Origin: Hyphomicrobiales bacterium
Lineage (GTDB): Bacteria > Pseudomonadota > Alphaproteobacteria > Rhizobiales > Rhizobiaceae
Reading direction: 5' to 3'
NCBI GenBank assembly: GCA_900470285.1
Contig: UCAG01000005.1
Coordinates: forward strand, 564,921 to 628,920
Length of the DNA stretch: 64,000 nucleotides
The translations under genes were made by a program, and so were the position numbers. The notes beneath the pieces were generated by a model that was not told the DNA's origin, did no database searches, and was given only the letters and a program-made list of their open reading frames with translations. Within the stretch, counting starts at the first letter, position 1, and each line of letters begins with the position of its first letter. Below are positions 20,123-30,082 of this stretch, piece after piece.

Positions 20123-21082
20123 ATGAACTACAATAGCAAACATATCGGAACCGGAGTTCTGGCGGGCCTTGCAGCCGCGCTGCTGGCTTCTGGTGTGCTG
20201 GTCCAAAGCGGCCTTGCTATGGTTCTCTATGTCCTCACCCCTCTTCCTATTTTTATCGCCGCGCTTGGCTGGGGCACTGCCGCAGGCCTGATTGCCGCTG
20301 CTACAGCGAGCATTGCCGTTGCGATTTTCGCCGCACCTATGGTTGCGGTTCTGATTGCCCTCACCAGTTTCATCCCTGCTGCAACCGGCGCTTATCTTGC
20401 CGGTCTTGCGCGGCCTGCTCAGGAACTGGGCGGCCCTAAAGATGCATTGGTATGGTATCCGCTGCCGGACATCATGTTCCGCCTCGCTCTGCTTATTTCT
20501 GTCAGCTTTGTTATCGTCGGTTCCATTATCGGCTATGGCGAAGAGATGGTGCGTGAACTGACCGGCGCGATGATTGCAAGCCTCCAAGCCTCTGATCCGC
20601 AGTTCAATGCAAGTGACGATTTCCGTGAAATGCTGCAGCAGTTTCTGCTGTTCGGTCTGCCTGCTATTCAGGCTGCGACCAGCCTGATGTTCCTGACCGC
20701 CAATTTCTATCTCGCGTTGCGCATTACTGAACGCTCCGGTGTGCTGCGTCGCCCGCGCGATAACTGGCCTGCAACATTGCGTATGCCGCGCCCTGCTTTG
20801 CTGGTTTTCGCTCTTACCTTTGCCGGCTCCATGTTCCTGTCCGGCCCTGCCAGCATGATCGCCACCACTTTTGCCGGTGCGCTTGCTTCGGGCTTCATCA
20901 TGGCAGGCCTGGCAATTATACACTGGCGGACACGCGGTGCCACATGGCGTCCGTTTGCGCTGTGGCTTGCCTATTTTCTGCTCATCGTCTTCGCATTCTC
21001 TGCACTGATCTTCATGATATTCGGTCTGCTCGATACATCGCGCGGTGCACCGCTCTCCAAAGATCCGTCTCAGAATTCATAA
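20123..21082 (+). CDS. DUF2232 family membrane protein
   Basis: 319-residue polytopic inner-membrane protein with about eight hydrophobic segments, the first at residues 9-30. Gene neighbourhood (between rpsR and rplI) and sequence match the DUF2232/YybS-like family found at this position in many alphaproteobacteria. The arrangement of helices resembles small-solute transporter membrane components, but the function is unknown. An acidic loop (about 150-175) lies mid-protein. It is probably cotranscribed with rplI, which starts 42 bp downstream. Confidence 0.85.
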   Translation: MNYNSKHIGTGVLAGLAAALLASGVLVQSGLAMVLYVLTPLPIFIAALGWGTAAGLIAAATASIAVAIFAAPMVAVLIALTSFIPAATGAYLAGLARPAQELGGPKDALVWYPLPDIMFRLALLISVSFVIVGSIIGYGEEMVRELTGAMIASLQASDPQFNASDDFREMLQQFLLFGLPAIQAATSLMFLTANFYLALRITERSGVLRRPRDNWPATLRMPRPALLVFALTFAGSMFLSGPASMIATTFAGALASGFIMAGLAIIHWRTRGATWRPFALWLAYFLLIVFAFSALIFMIFGLLDTSRGAPLSKDPSQNS

Positions 21083-21124
21083 CCATAAACACATTCAGAA
21101 CTTAAACACTCAAGGAATAGTCCA

Positions 21125-21694
21125 ATGAAAGTTATCTTGCTTGAACGCATCAGCCGCCTCGGTCAGATGGGCGATACTGTTACTGTAAAAGACGGCTTTG
21201 CCCGTAACTTCCTGCTCCCGCAGGGCAAGGCACTGCGTGCCAACGAAGCCAACATGGCTCGTTTTGAATCCCAGCGCGCTCAGCTCGAAGCCCGTGATCT
21301 GGAACGCAAAACCGAAGCACAGGCCGTTGCTGACAAGCTGGACGGCAAAAGCTTCATCGTTGTTCGCTCGGCTGGTGAAACCGGTCAGCTGTACGGTTCG
21401 GTTTCGACACGTGACGTTGCTGACGTTGTAACCGCTGAAGGCTTCTCGCTGAACCGCAACCAGGTTGACCTGAACCACGCGATCAAGACAATCGGCATTC
21501 ACACAATCTCGATCGTTCTGCACCCAGAAGTATCGGCAACAATCACCATCAACATCGCACGTACAGCTGACGAAGCTCTGCGTCAGGAAAAAGGTGAAGA
21601 TCTGTCGACTGCGGCTGCAATCTACGGCATCGAAGAAGCTCCTCTGGCTGAAGAAGTTTTCGACGAAGACTTCGACGGCGAAGAAAACGCATAA
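21125..21694 (+). CDS. rplI: 50S ribosomal protein bL9
   Basis: Binds 23S rRNA at the L1-stalk base. It starts [17 protein letters not shown] and contains the conserved [15 protein letters not shown]. At 189 residues it has the alphaproteobacterial acidic C-terminal extension of about 40 residues (ending [11 protein letters not shown]). AAGGAA precedes the ATG, and a strong terminator follows. Confidence 0.97.
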   Translation: MKVILLERISRLGQMGDTVTVKDGFARNFLLPQGKALRANEANMARFESQRAQLEARDLERKTEAQAVADKLDGKSFIVVRSAGETGQLYGSVSTRDVADVVTAEGFSLNRNQVDLNHAIKTIGIHTISIVLHPEVSATITINIARTADEALRQEKGEDLSTAAAIYGIEEAPLAEEVFDEDFDGEENA

Positions 21695-21727
21695 TCAGCG
21701 TTTTTCTACAGATTTCGCATCTGAAAG

Positions 21728-21757
21728 GCTGTACCGGACATCCGGTGCAGCTTTTTT
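21728..21757 (+). terminator. rplI terminator
   Basis: GCTG-ACCGGA pairs with TCCGGT-CAGC (one bulge) and is followed by TTTTTTATT. Confidence 0.8.
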
Positions 21758-21840
21758 ATTACCCGTTTATTTATGAAACCATCACGCGAAAATGATTACA
21801 CTCTCCGTAATTATTTCCGCCCCGCTCTTTCCAGAACAAT

Positions 21841-21940
21841 AAAACCGGTTATTCTTAACGTGCTGTACCGGTCCAGCTCTTTGTATTGACGCATTGTCCA
21901 ACGAAAAACCGCTTCGCACTTTTTTGCTGGAAATGCTCGA
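21841..21940. repeat. RIME-like intergenic repeat
   Basis: Contains TTGTATTGACGCATTGTCC, GAAAAACCGCTTCGCACTTT and GGAAATGCTCGA. The layout (T-rich, GACGCA, then AAACCGCTTCGCACTTTT, then TGCTC) is that of common Brucella/Ochrobactrum intergenic repeats, from memory. Confidence 0.55.
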
Positions 21941-22016
21941 AAACGGATACAGGCGCGGAAACTCGCCGCTTCATCCGTCGCTCAACCGGTTCTGCAAGAT
22001 CGGAGGAGGATGAAAC

Positions 22017-23306
22017 ATGAGTAGCATGCTGCATTCGGTTCTGAACAAGCTGATCTCAAGCGGCGATCTTAAAGTACAATTTGCCGACGGCACGACACAC
22101 ACTTACGGCAACAGCGCTGCACCGCATGTCACGCTTGTCTTTCACAATAAAGCAGCGGAAAGAGCGATCGCTCTTGATCCGGAACTGAAGCTCGGCGAAT
22201 GCTTCATGGACGGGGATATCAGTTTTCCGGAAGGCGATATTTACAGCTTTCTCCGGCTGGTTTTTGAGAATACCGGCCCCACGGCGGCAAAAGAGCCGTG
22301 GATGCGTGTTTTAACCAGATTGCGCAAAGTTTTCAGGCCATTACAGCAAATGAACACGCTGGCACGCTCATCCAGAAATGTGCAACGGCACTATGATCTG
22401 AGCGGCGATCTGTATGATCTGTTTCTTGATCCCGATAAGCAATATTCCTGCGCCTATTTTGAAACACCTGAAACCACTCTTGCAGAAGCACAACTGGCCA
22501 AGAAGCGGCATATCGCAGCCAAGCTGCAAATCAAGCCGGAGGATAAATTACTGGATATCGGCTGCGGCTGGGGTGGTTTGGGTCTGTATTTTGCTGAATT
22601 TCTTGATGCGGATGTTACAGGTGTAACCCTGTCTCAGGAACAATTCCAGATTGCCAATCAACGGGCAAAAACGCGCGGGCTGCATCAACAGGCGCAATTT
22701 CTGTTGCAGGATTATCGCGAACTGAACCAGCAATTCGACCGGATCAGCTCTGTCGGCATGTTTGAACATGTGGGTGTTACCCATTATGCCGAGTTTTTTC
22801 AGCAGGTTGCGCGGCTGCTAAAACCGGACGGTTCCATGCTGTTACATTCTATCGGCCGCAGTGACGAGCCTTCCGTCACCAATCCGTTTATCCGTAAATA
22901 TATTTTCCCCGGCGGCTATATCCCCTCTCTCTCGGAAGTCCTGCCGCATATTGAAAATGCGGGGCTGATTATTACGGATATCGAAATTCTCCGCCTGCAT
23001 TATGCGAAAACGCTCAAAGCATGGCGTGAAGCTTTCATGGCAAACCGCGACAAAGCAAAAGCCATTTATGACGAGCGTTTTTGCCGGATGTGGGAGTTTT
23101 ATCTGGCAGGCTCGGAATCCGCCTTCCGCTGGCAGAATATGATGGTATTTCAGATACAGCTAGCACACAGACAGGATGCAGTGCCCCTGACCCGCAATTA
23201 CATTGAGCAGGAAGAAAAACGACTTAAGCGGCTGGAAATGCGTAAGTTTAAAGCCTGTAATGACAGCAGCAGCGAGAAAGCCAGCCCGAAACATCTGGTT
23301 TATTAA
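22017..23306 (+). CDS. cfa: Cyclopropane-fatty-acyl-phospholipid synthase
   Basis: SAM-dependent enzyme that methylenates unsaturated acyl chains of membrane phospholipids, raising acid and stress resistance. The 429-residue protein has the N-terminal lipid-binding part, then the SAM motif LDIGCGWGGLG (about 180-190). YSCAYF, SVGMFEHVG and the late conserved FIRKYIFPGGYIP and RWQNMMVFQIQL segments are all present. GGAGGAGG lies just before the ATG. It sits alone between rplI and the second uncharacterised membrane protein. Confidence 0.95.
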   Translation: MSSMLHSVLNKLISSGDLKVQFADGTTHTYGNSAAPHVTLVFHNKAAERAIALDPELKLGECFMDGDISFPEGDIYSFLRLVFENTGPTAAKEPWMRVLTRLRKVFRPLQQMNTLARSSRNVQRHYDLSGDLYDLFLDPDKQYSCAYFETPETTLAEAQLAKKRHIAAKLQIKPEDKLLDIGCGWGGLGLYFAEFLDADVTGVTLSQEQFQIANQRAKTRGLHQQAQFLLQDYRELNQQFDRISSVGMFEHVGVTHYAEFFQQVARLLKPDGSMLLHSIGRSDEPSVTNPFIRKYIFPGGYIPSLSEVLPHIENAGLIITDIEILRLHYAKTLKAWREAFMANRDKAKAIYDERFCRMWEFYLAGSESAFRWQNMMVFQIQLAHRQDAVPLTRNYIEQEEKRLKRLEMRKFKACNDSSSEKASPKHLVY

Positions 23307-23507
23307 AACACCGGCCGACGGGCTGCACTTTTGTGACAAATTGACGACACTCTGTCGCCCATCAAGTTTTTATCAAGAGATTGTGAAGTTCTTGCGATTG
23401 CACCGCTGGTGCGCTTCAGACATTTATCTGTATGCTTTTACGCGCTCTTTTATCTGAAACCTGCATCGCATCTTTCGGAGCGCTGTTGTTTCAAGGATAA
23501 ATATCTG

Positions 23508-24176
23508 ATGCCCAGCGTGCAAACCAAGCTGCGCCCGCGCCTGAATAAAACAACCCTGTTTGTCTTATCTGCAGGATTACTGGTTCTTCTCGCTTCCTAT
23601 CCGCTGGCACTCATTCTCCCTGCATGGACTTCATGGGAAAACGGCCCCGTTGAGAATGCTCAGGCAGCTTTGCTGTTTCTGGGTATGATACAGGCACTGA
23701 TTTTTCAAAAATCCGGCAGTTCTGACTGGAAATGGTTCTGGCGTGGTGCGGCACTGATCTGGTTTATCTGCGCAGTTCGGGAGCTGAGCTGGGGGGCGGT
23801 TTTCCTTGAGCCGATCAGCATTTCCGAGCTTGGCCCTTTCTTCTCATCCGGCCAGCTCTGGTACAAACCGGCCATCATGCCGGCATTGATTGCCTCTGTT
23901 TTGCTGTTCGCTGTTCTGATGCTGAAAAACGGCTCCCATAAATTGCTCAAACCATTGCAGCAATCCGGCGGCCTGCCATGGGGGGCATTTTTACTGGCAA
24001 CGCTGTGCATGATGATTTCAACAGCAGCAGAAGAGCATCTTGGCCTCACAACCGGCCTGACCGGCGCAGCCGCTCAAAACCTTGAAGAACTGAGCGAATT
24101 AGCAGCCTATATTTTTCTTCTGACCGGACAGTTCCAGCTCCGCTATCACCAGTCTTTGCTGGCGACTCCGGACTGA
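23508..24176 (+). CDS. Uncharacterised multi-pass membrane protein, paralogue of 187-792
   Basis: A 222-residue protein from the ATG at 23508 (MPSVQTKLRPRL), chosen for the AAGGAT upstream. The frame extends 33 codons further but the extension lacks a ribosome site. About six hydrophobic segments are visible. Key shared features with the 187-792 protein are EN-x-Q followed by LLFLG, a membrane-embedded RE with a downstream LEP, and a C-terminal NLEELSELAAYIFLL segment. No known family is recognised. It lies between cfa and dnaB. Confidence 0.75.
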   Translation: MPSVQTKLRPRLNKTTLFVLSAGLLVLLASYPLALILPAWTSWENGPVENAQAALLFLGMIQALIFQKSGSSDWKWFWRGAALIWFICAVRELSWGAVFLEPISISELGPFFSSGQLWYKPAIMPALIASVLLFAVLMLKNGSHKLLKPLQQSGGLPWGAFLLATLCMMISTAAEEHLGLTTGLTGAAAQNLEELSELAAYIFLLTGQFQLRYHQSLLATPD

Positions 24177-24372
24177 TCCCCGTTAAAAGACCCCATGCGA
24201 TGACTATCTGACAGGCAGTTCTTGCAGCTGCAGCCTGTGAATCGCTGTGAATCATGGTATAGCCGCTTCAACTGCACCGGCAGATTGTTTACACTCATAT
24301 TTCAACAGACTCTGATGTCCGGCTTTTTGCCGGATAATTCCCGCTTGATTGCGGCAAAGGATCCAGAACTTT

Positions 24373-25884
24373 ATGGCTGACGCGACGGTTCACAAACTTG
24401 AAGAGACACGGGACACCCAGAATTCGCTTTACCGCGAAGCCCCGAATAATATCGAAGCGGAACAGGCTCTTCTCGGCGCGATCCTGATTAATAATGATGC
24501 TTTCTACCGTGTTTCGGACTTTCTGAAGCCGCCGCATTTTTACGATCCGCTGCATCGCCGTATTTATGAACTGTCATCCGAGCTGATCCGCGTCGGTAAA
24601 ATGGCTAATCCGGTGACCATGAAAACCTTCCTGCCAGCCGATGATAAAGTCGGCGACATGACTGTATTTCAATATGTGGTGCGCCTTGCCGCCGAAGCGG
24701 TAACCGTTATCAATGCGGAAGATTATGGCCGCGCGATCTATGACCTTGCCACACGCCGCTCGCTGATTGGCATCGGTGAGGAAATGGTCAATGTCGCCTA
24801 TGATGCGCCGGTCGATATGGCACCGCGAAGCCAGATTGAAGATGCGGAACGCCGCCTGTTTGAACTGGCGGAAACCGGCCGCTATGACGGCGGCTTCCAG
24901 CCTTTCAACGAAGCCGTTAAAACCGCGATTGATCTGGCGGGCGTTGCCTTCCAGCGTGACGGACATCTCTCCGGCGTTTCCACCGGCATCCACATGCTGG
25001 ATGGTAAAATGGGTGGCCTTCAGTCCTCCGACTTGATCGTGCTGGCGGGACGTCCGGGTATGGGTAAGACCTCCCTTGCCACCAATATCGCCTTCAATAT
25101 TGCTGCCGCTTATCAAGGTGAACAGCTGGCTGACGGCTCAATGAAAGCCATCAATGGTGGTGTGGTCGGCTTCTTCTCGCTCGAAATGTCCGCCGAACAG
25201 CTGGCAACCCGTATTATTTCTGAGCAGACAGAGGTTTCCTCATCCAAAATCCGTCGTGGTGAAATCTCGGAAACCGACTTTGAAAAGCTGATCGCCTGTA
25301 CACAGACGATGCAGCGTATTCCGCTTTATATTGACCAGACCGGTGGTATCTCCATTGCGCAGTTGTCTGCGCGTGCCCGCCGCCTCAAGCGTCAGCGCGG
25401 CCTTGATTGTCTGGTGATTGACTATATTCAGCTGATGACCGGTTCGTCCAAGGCCTCAGCGCAGAACCGCGTGCAGGAAATTACCGAAATCACCACGGGT
25501 CTTAAAGCCCTTGGCAAAGAGCTGAATGTGCCGATTATTGCTCTGTCACAGCTCTCCCGTCAGGTAGAAAACCGTGAAGACAAACGCCCGCAGCTCTCCG
25601 ATCTTCGTGAATCGGGTTCCATCGAGCAGGATGCGGACGTTGTGCTCTTCGTGTATCGTGAAGAATATTACGTCAAAAACCTTGAACCACGTGATGAATT
25701 CGATCCGAAATATGACGAATGGAAAATGCACTTTGAGAAGGTCAAAGGCACGGCAGACGTTATCATTGCCAAACAGCGTCACGGTCCTACCGGTACTGTT
25801 AAGCTCGCCTTCCAGTCGGAATTCACGCGCTTTACCGATCTGGCCGAAGGCACTTATCTGCCTGAACAATATGACGATCACTGA
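24373..25884 (+). CDS. dnaB: Replicative DNA helicase DnaB
   Basis: Hexameric 5'-3' helicase of the replication fork. N-terminal DnaB domain (EAEQALLGAILINNDAF), linker, then the RecA-like domain with Walker A GRPGMGKTSLA and Walker B LDCLVIDYIQLM, plus the late SDLRESGSIEQDADVV motif. I start at the ATG at 24373 (MADATVHK), with AAAGGA upstream; this gives 503 residues. No intein is present. radA begins 11 bp after the stop. Confidence 0.95.
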   Translation: MADATVHKLEETRDTQNSLYREAPNNIEAEQALLGAILINNDAFYRVSDFLKPPHFYDPLHRRIYELSSELIRVGKMANPVTMKTFLPADDKVGDMTVFQYVVRLAAEAVTVINAEDYGRAIYDLATRRSLIGIGEEMVNVAYDAPVDMAPRSQIEDAERRLFELAETGRYDGGFQPFNEAVKTAIDLAGVAFQRDGHLSGVSTGIHMLDGKMGGLQSSDLIVLAGRPGMGKTSLATNIAFNIAAAYQGEQLADGSMKAINGGVVGFFSLEMSAEQLATRIISEQTEVSSSKIRRGEISETDFEKLIACTQTMQRIPLYIDQTGGISIAQLSARARRLKRQRGLDCLVIDYIQLMTGSSKASAQNRVQEITEITTGLKALGKELNVPIIALSQLSRQVENREDKRPQLSDLRESGSIEQDADVVLFVYREEYYVKNLEPRDEFDPKYDEWKMHFEKVKGTADVIIAKQRHGPTGTVKLAFQSEFTRFTDLAEGTYLPEQYDDH

Positions 25885-25895
25885 AAGATAAGAGC

Positions 25896-27299
25896 TTGGC
25901 TAAAAACCGGATTCAGTTCATCTGCCAGAATTGCGGTGCCACGCATTCGCGCTGGGCAGGCAAATGCGACGGCTGCGGTGAGTGGAACACACTTGTCGAA
26001 GAAGGCACATCCGGCGGCATCGGCTCGGGTCCGGGCAAAATGGCGATGCGCAAAGGCCGTGCCGTTGCACTCACCACCCTCTCCGGTGAGATTGAAGATG
26101 CACCGCGTATCCAGTCCGGTATCGGTGAGCTGGATCGTGTGACAGGTGGCGGCTTTGTCCGCGGTTCCGCACTGCTGGTCGGCGGTGACCCGGGCATTGG
26201 CAAATCAACCTTACTTACACAAGCCGCTGCGGCTTTAGCTCGTCGCGGCAACCGCATCATCTATGTATCCGGTGAAGAAGCGGTGGCACAGATTCGTTTG
26301 CGCGCTCAGAGATTGCATGCCGCAGACACATCTGTGGAACTGGCAGCAGAAACCAATGTCGAGGATATTCTCGCGACCATTGATACCAAACCGCGCCCTG
26401 ATCTGGTGATTATTGATTCCATCCAGACCCTGTGGACAGATGCGGCTGACAGCGCACCGGGTTCGGTGACGCAGGTACGTGCCGGTGCGCAGGCGATGAT
26501 CCGCTATGCCAAATCTACCGGCGCTGCTGTGGTACTGGTCGGCCATGTGACCAAAGAAGGTCAGATTGCAGGCCCGCGCGTGGTCGAACATATGGTTGAC
26601 GGCGTTTTGTATTTTGAAGGCGAAGGCGGCCATCATTACCGCATCTTGCGCACAGTGAAAAACCGTTTTGGCCCGACCGATGAGATCGGCGTATTTGAAA
26701 TGTCCGATAAAGGTTTGCGGGAAGTTTCCAACCCGTCGGAACTGTTTCTCGGTGAACGCAATGAAAAGGCTCCGGGGGCTGCGGTTTTTGCCGGTATGGA
26801 AGGCACCCGCCCTGTTCTCGTGGAAATTCAGGCACTTGTCGCTCCATCTACACTCGGCACACCGCGCCGCGCCGTTGTTGGCTGGGATAACAGCCGTCTT
26901 TCCATGACTCTTGCCGTGCTGGAGGCCCATTGTGGTGTGCGCTTCGGCCAGCATGATGTTTATCTCAATGTAGCCGGTGGTTATCGTATTTCCGAGCCTG
27001 CTGCCGATATGGCTGTAGCGGCAGCGCTTGTCTCGTCGCTTGCCGGTATTCCGCTGCCTGCCAATAGCGTTTATTTTGGTGAAGTCAGTCTCTCAGGCGC
27101 AGTACGTGCCGTTGCCCATGCGGCTCAGCGTATCAAAGAGGCGGAGAAACTCGGCTTTAAACAAGCTGTACTACCAGTTGGCGGAGGTGAATTGTCAAAA
27201 CCACGCAATTTCACGCTGACAGAAACCGGCTCCCTGCCCGATCTGGTGGCACGTATTGCAGCTTCAGGCCCCGGAAAGAATGCGCAGAACCGCGATTAG
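25896..27299 (+). CDS. radA: DNA repair protein RadA
   Basis: Branch-migration ATPase that helps RecA-dependent recombination. N-terminal zinc finger (FICQNCGATHSRWAGKCDGC), Walker A GGDPGIGKSTLL (about 96-107), the RadA-specific KNRFG motif near 258 and a C-terminal Lon-like domain with SGAVRAV. The start is a TTG: TTG-GCT-AAA-AAC gives the expected MAKN N-terminus, with AAAGATAAGAG as a plausible ribosome site. It is 11 bp downstream of dnaB, so cotranscribed. Confidence 0.94.
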   Translation: MAKNRIQFICQNCGATHSRWAGKCDGCGEWNTLVEEGTSGGIGSGPGKMAMRKGRAVALTTLSGEIEDAPRIQSGIGELDRVTGGGFVRGSALLVGGDPGIGKSTLLTQAAAALARRGNRIIYVSGEEAVAQIRLRAQRLHAADTSVELAAETNVEDILATIDTKPRPDLVIIDSIQTLWTDAADSAPGSVTQVRAGAQAMIRYAKSTGAAVVLVGHVTKEGQIAGPRVVEHMVDGVLYFEGEGGHHYRILRTVKNRFGPTDEIGVFEMSDKGLREVSNPSELFLGERNEKAPGAAVFAGMEGTRPVLVEIQALVAPSTLGTPRRAVVGWDNSRLSMTLAVLEAHCGVRFGQHDVYLNVAGGYRISEPAADMAVAAALVSSLAGIPLPANSVYFGEVSLSGAVRAVAHAAQRIKEAEKLGFKQAVLPVGGGELSKPRNFTLTETGSLPDLVARIAASGPGKNAQNRD

Positions 27300-27598
27300 C
27301 ATAGGTCTATCGCTACAGAAAATTCGGGAATCATAGGTTCTCTGCAACTTAAAATGATGTATGCGAGGCATTAGCAACCCCACATAGCTTGTATTTTTAC
27401 AGGCTATAACGGCTTTAAATTGCAATCGGCTTCCGAATTAGTGATTTATGAAAGAAATTCAGGTTAATTTTCGACGACAAAAGTGTCACAACTCTATCGG
27501 ACTGACGCGAGACACTGTAAATCTTTGAGCTGCGGCAATTATGCCCGCACAAAATTATATGTCCCGAGGGACAGACCGACACAGAGGAATTAGGCAGG

Positions 27599-28174
27599 AT
27601 GCCGATTACATTGCTAGACGGAATTCTTATCGGGGTAACCCTCGTATCGGCCATTCTGGCCATGGTACGCGGATTTTCGCGCGAAGTGCTTTCGGTGGCA
27701 TCCTGGGCTGCGGCAGCTCTGGCCGCCTATTTCTTCTATAAGCCTGTCGTGCCTTACCTGCAGCCATATATCAGCAATGAAACCATTCTGAACATTGCGG
27801 CAGCCGGCTCAGTCTTTCTGGTAACATTGATTGTTGTTTCAATCATCACCATGAAAATTGCCGATTTCATCATCGACAGCCGTATTGGTGCACTTGACCG
27901 CACATTGGGTTTCATTTTCGGTGCGGCACGCGGTGTTCTGCTGGTTGTGGTTGCAATGCTGTTCTTCAACTGGCTTGTGGCTACAGATCAGCCAGGCTGG
28001 ATCACCAATGCCAAATCCAAGCCGATGTTGGATTCCCTTGGCCAGCAGCTGGTGGATATGCTGCCGGAAGATCCTGAAACCGCAATCATTGAGCGCCTGA
28101 AGCCGCAATTAGGCACCCAGCCTTCCGCACAGGATGTGCCTGAGAATGATGTACCGGCTCAACCGGCAAACTAA
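27599..28174 (+). CDS. cvpA: CvpA family membrane protein
   Basis: 191-residue inner-membrane protein with four hydrophobic segments in the first 130 residues (MPITLLDGILIGVTLVSAILAMVRGFSREV) and a polar C-terminal tail. CvpA is linked to colicin V production, biofilm and envelope stress, and usually precedes purF, as it does here though about 2.3 kb away. AGGCAGG lies immediately upstream of the ATG. Confidence 0.9.
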   Translation: MPITLLDGILIGVTLVSAILAMVRGFSREVLSVASWAAAALAAYFFYKPVVPYLQPYISNETILNIAAAGSVFLVTLIVVSIITMKIADFIIDSRIGALDRTLGFIFGAARGVLLVVVAMLFFNWLVATDQPGWITNAKSKPMLDSLGQQLVDMLPEDPETAIIERLKPQLGTQPSAQDVPENDVPAQPAN

Positions 28175-28195
28175 ATCCAATTCACATATTTAACA

Positions 28196-28230
28196 AAAAC
28201 GCCGGCAGATAAATCTGCCGGCGTTTTTGT
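28196..28230. terminator. Bidirectional terminator between cvpA and the DUF418 gene
   Basis: AACGCCGGCAGAT-AA-ATCTGCCGGCGTT, a 13-bp perfect stem flanked by A runs and T runs, so it can end both convergent transcripts. Confidence 0.9.
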
Positions 28231-29450
28231 TACACTCCCAGTCTGGCATTCGGCTTTCTGAAATCCGGCCAGCGCCCGATTGTCAAAGCCCTCAGCAGCC
28301 ATTCCAGCGGCCCGTAATAATAATGGCGCATCCACCACCGGCTCACAAACAGCTGGACTGTAAAAACAGACAAGCCGATCAACACATTGATAATTGCCGT
28401 TGTTTTCTCGATCAATCCGAGACCGAAACCGTAGAAAATGAAACTGCATATCAGCGATTGCAGCAAATAATTGGACAGTGCCATGCGTCCTGCCGGAGCC
28501 AGCGCATCACGCCAGAACTGACCGTGTTTTGTACCAAAAAACCGGAGCATCAGCGCGATTATACCAAAAGTCAGCAGCGGTGCAGTCACAAGGCTCAGTG
28601 CCAGACCAAAGATTTCCCACTGCGTACCACTGCCAAGTAAAGCCGTCAGTGCCGTGATCAGCGATGCCGGAAGCCCGATAAACAGCCCCGCTTTAATTGC
28701 CGGCTTCAGATAAGGTTTGTACAGCTCCGGTTGTGCCAGAAACTGATGCCTGCCTGCCAGAAAACCGAGTAAAAACATGGCCAACGCACAGGGAGCCTGT
28801 ATTAGCAACAGAATAACCCACATCACCTGCAGCTCATTGATATGCTGCATGATAACGGTGCCAAAACTGCCGCTATAAGCCATATAAGCATATTGTGCAT
28901 TCAGCAGATCCTGCGCAGGATCCTGCACGTCAGATGCCATCCATTGCAGCATACCCAGCAGTGCCCATAGCATTGCTGTTATACCAATCAACCAAACAGC
29001 ACTTTTCACAAGCGTGCGGTCGGGCTTGTTACGCCAGATCAGCAGGATAACGCCAAGCACAGCATAGGTCGTGAGAATATCGCCGTGGAAAAGCAGAACT
29101 GCATGCAGCAGACCGACAATCCACAAACCGGCCTGACGCCGTAAAAAACGCGGGATAAAAGCCTCTCCGGCACGCACTGCCGATTGCATTTGCAGTGTGA
29201 CGCTATAGCCGAACAGAAAAGAGAACAACAGATAGAACTTCATCTCAAAGATTGTTGAGATAATCAGTTGCACCAGATCATTAAAGCCAATGCTCTGCTC
29301 CGGCCCTCCCGTCGGCAATCCGTAGAAAACCGAGGCAAAAGCCATAATATTGACCTGTAAAATGCCAAGCAGCGCAAAACCGCGCAGGGCATCAACATCC
29401 GCAATACGGGATGCAGGTTTTGCAGTCTGAGACGGGACATCCGATTTCAT
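28230..29450 (-). CDS. DUF418 (YeiB-type) membrane protein
   Basis: 406-residue protein with about ten membrane segments. It opens ADVDALRGFALLGILQVNI, the signature of the YeiB/DUF418 family, and ends in the DUF418 region containing GRMALSNYLLQS and RWWMRHYYYGPLEWLLR. The family's role is not established; relation to acyltransferase-3-like proteins has been proposed. It overlaps the upstream TetR regulator by 4 bp, so it is probably its target and cotranscribed with it. It appears inserted between cvpA and purF, which are usually adjacent. Confidence 0.87.
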   Translation of the reverse strand: MKSDVPSQTAKPASRIADVDALRGFALLGILQVNIMAFASVFYGLPTGGPEQSIGFNDLVQLIISTIFEMKFYLLFSFLFGYSVTLQMQSAVRAGEAFIPRFLRRQAGLWIVGLLHAVLLFHGDILTTYAVLGVILLIWRNKPDRTLVKSAVWLIGITAMLWALLGMLQWMASDVQDPAQDLLNAQYAYMAYSGSFGTVIMQHINELQVMWVILLLIQAPCALAMFLLGFLAGRHQFLAQPELYKPYLKPAIKAGLFIGLPASLITALTALLGSGTQWEIFGLALSLVTAPLLTFGIIALMLRFFGTKHGQFWRDALAPAGRMALSNYLLQSLICSFIFYGFGLGLIEKTTAIINVLIGLSVFTVQLFVSRWWMRHYYYGPLEWLLRALTIGRWPDFRKPNARLGV

Positions 29451-30064
29451 TTTTGCGCTTCCCTGTCATTTGCAAGATCAAGCACACCCGTCATCATTGT
29501 TTTCAATGCTGCTTTCTGTTCCTGAGGCTTAAATTGCGGATCAACAGAAACACGGCTGAAAATACCGTCCACCATCACCATAAGACAATGTACGACCGAA
29601 GCAGCAGAAAATTGCCGGCTGAACTGTCCGCGCTCCATTCCGAGACTGACCAGATATTCCAGTTCTTCACGCATCACCCGTGTGCTCAGCCGGTACAATA
29701 CACCGACCTCCGCATCCCGCCCGGCTTCTGCGGCAATTTCCAAAGCCAGCGACGCCTGTGCAGGATCGGAAGCAACATCCAGCACCACATCAAAAAAAGC
29801 GTCCAATGCGGCCACAAGATTTTCCTGCTCGCGCAATGCCGCGACAAATATCTGGGTCTGCTGCAAATCCTCTTCAACAATCGCAGCGATGATTGCTTTC
29901 TTGCTTGAGAAATAATGAAACAGATTTCCGGTGCTGACGCCTGCCGCTGCACAAATTTGTGCCGTGCTGGTCTGGTGAAACCCCTGCTCTGCGAAACAGG
30001 CTTTCGCCGCATCTAAAATCATCTGTTTCTTTGCCTGATGTTTTTCAGGATCTGTCACGCGCAT
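29447..30064 (-). CDS. TetR family transcriptional regulator
   Basis: 205 residues. N-terminal TetR helix-turn-helix (about 15-60: ILDAAKACFAEQGFHQTSTAQI, GVSTGNLFHYF), then an alpha-helical ligand-binding domain. Its stop overlaps the DUF418 start (ATGA). A TetR-like palindrome lies 19 bp upstream of its start (30083-30096), suggesting autorepression of the two-gene operon. The ligand is unknown. Confidence 0.92.
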   Translation of the reverse strand: MRVTDPEKHQAKKQMILDAAKACFAEQGFHQTSTAQICAAAGVSTGNLFHYFSSKKAIIAAIVEEDLQQTQIFVAALREQENLVAALDAFFDVVLDVASDPAQASLALEIAAEAGRDAEVGVLYRLSTRVMREELEYLVSLGMERGQFSRQFSAASVVHCLMVMVDGIFSRVSVDPQFKPQEQKAALKTMMTGVLDLANDREAQK

Positions 30065-30082
30065 AGCGCACCTCTAAAATAG

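Larger units (their letters stand above)
21695..22016. other. rplI-cfa intergenic region
   Basis: 322 bp containing the rplI terminator and a RIME-like repeat (21841-21940). The 3' end carries the strong cfa ribosome site. No gene is seen. Confidence 0.5.

Noticed and set aside
20045-20923. 292-codon minus frame opposite the DUF2232 gene
   Set aside because: Very rich in Arg, Gln, His and Asn, the complement of a hydrophobic gene. The plus-strand protein is a good membrane protein in a conserved position.
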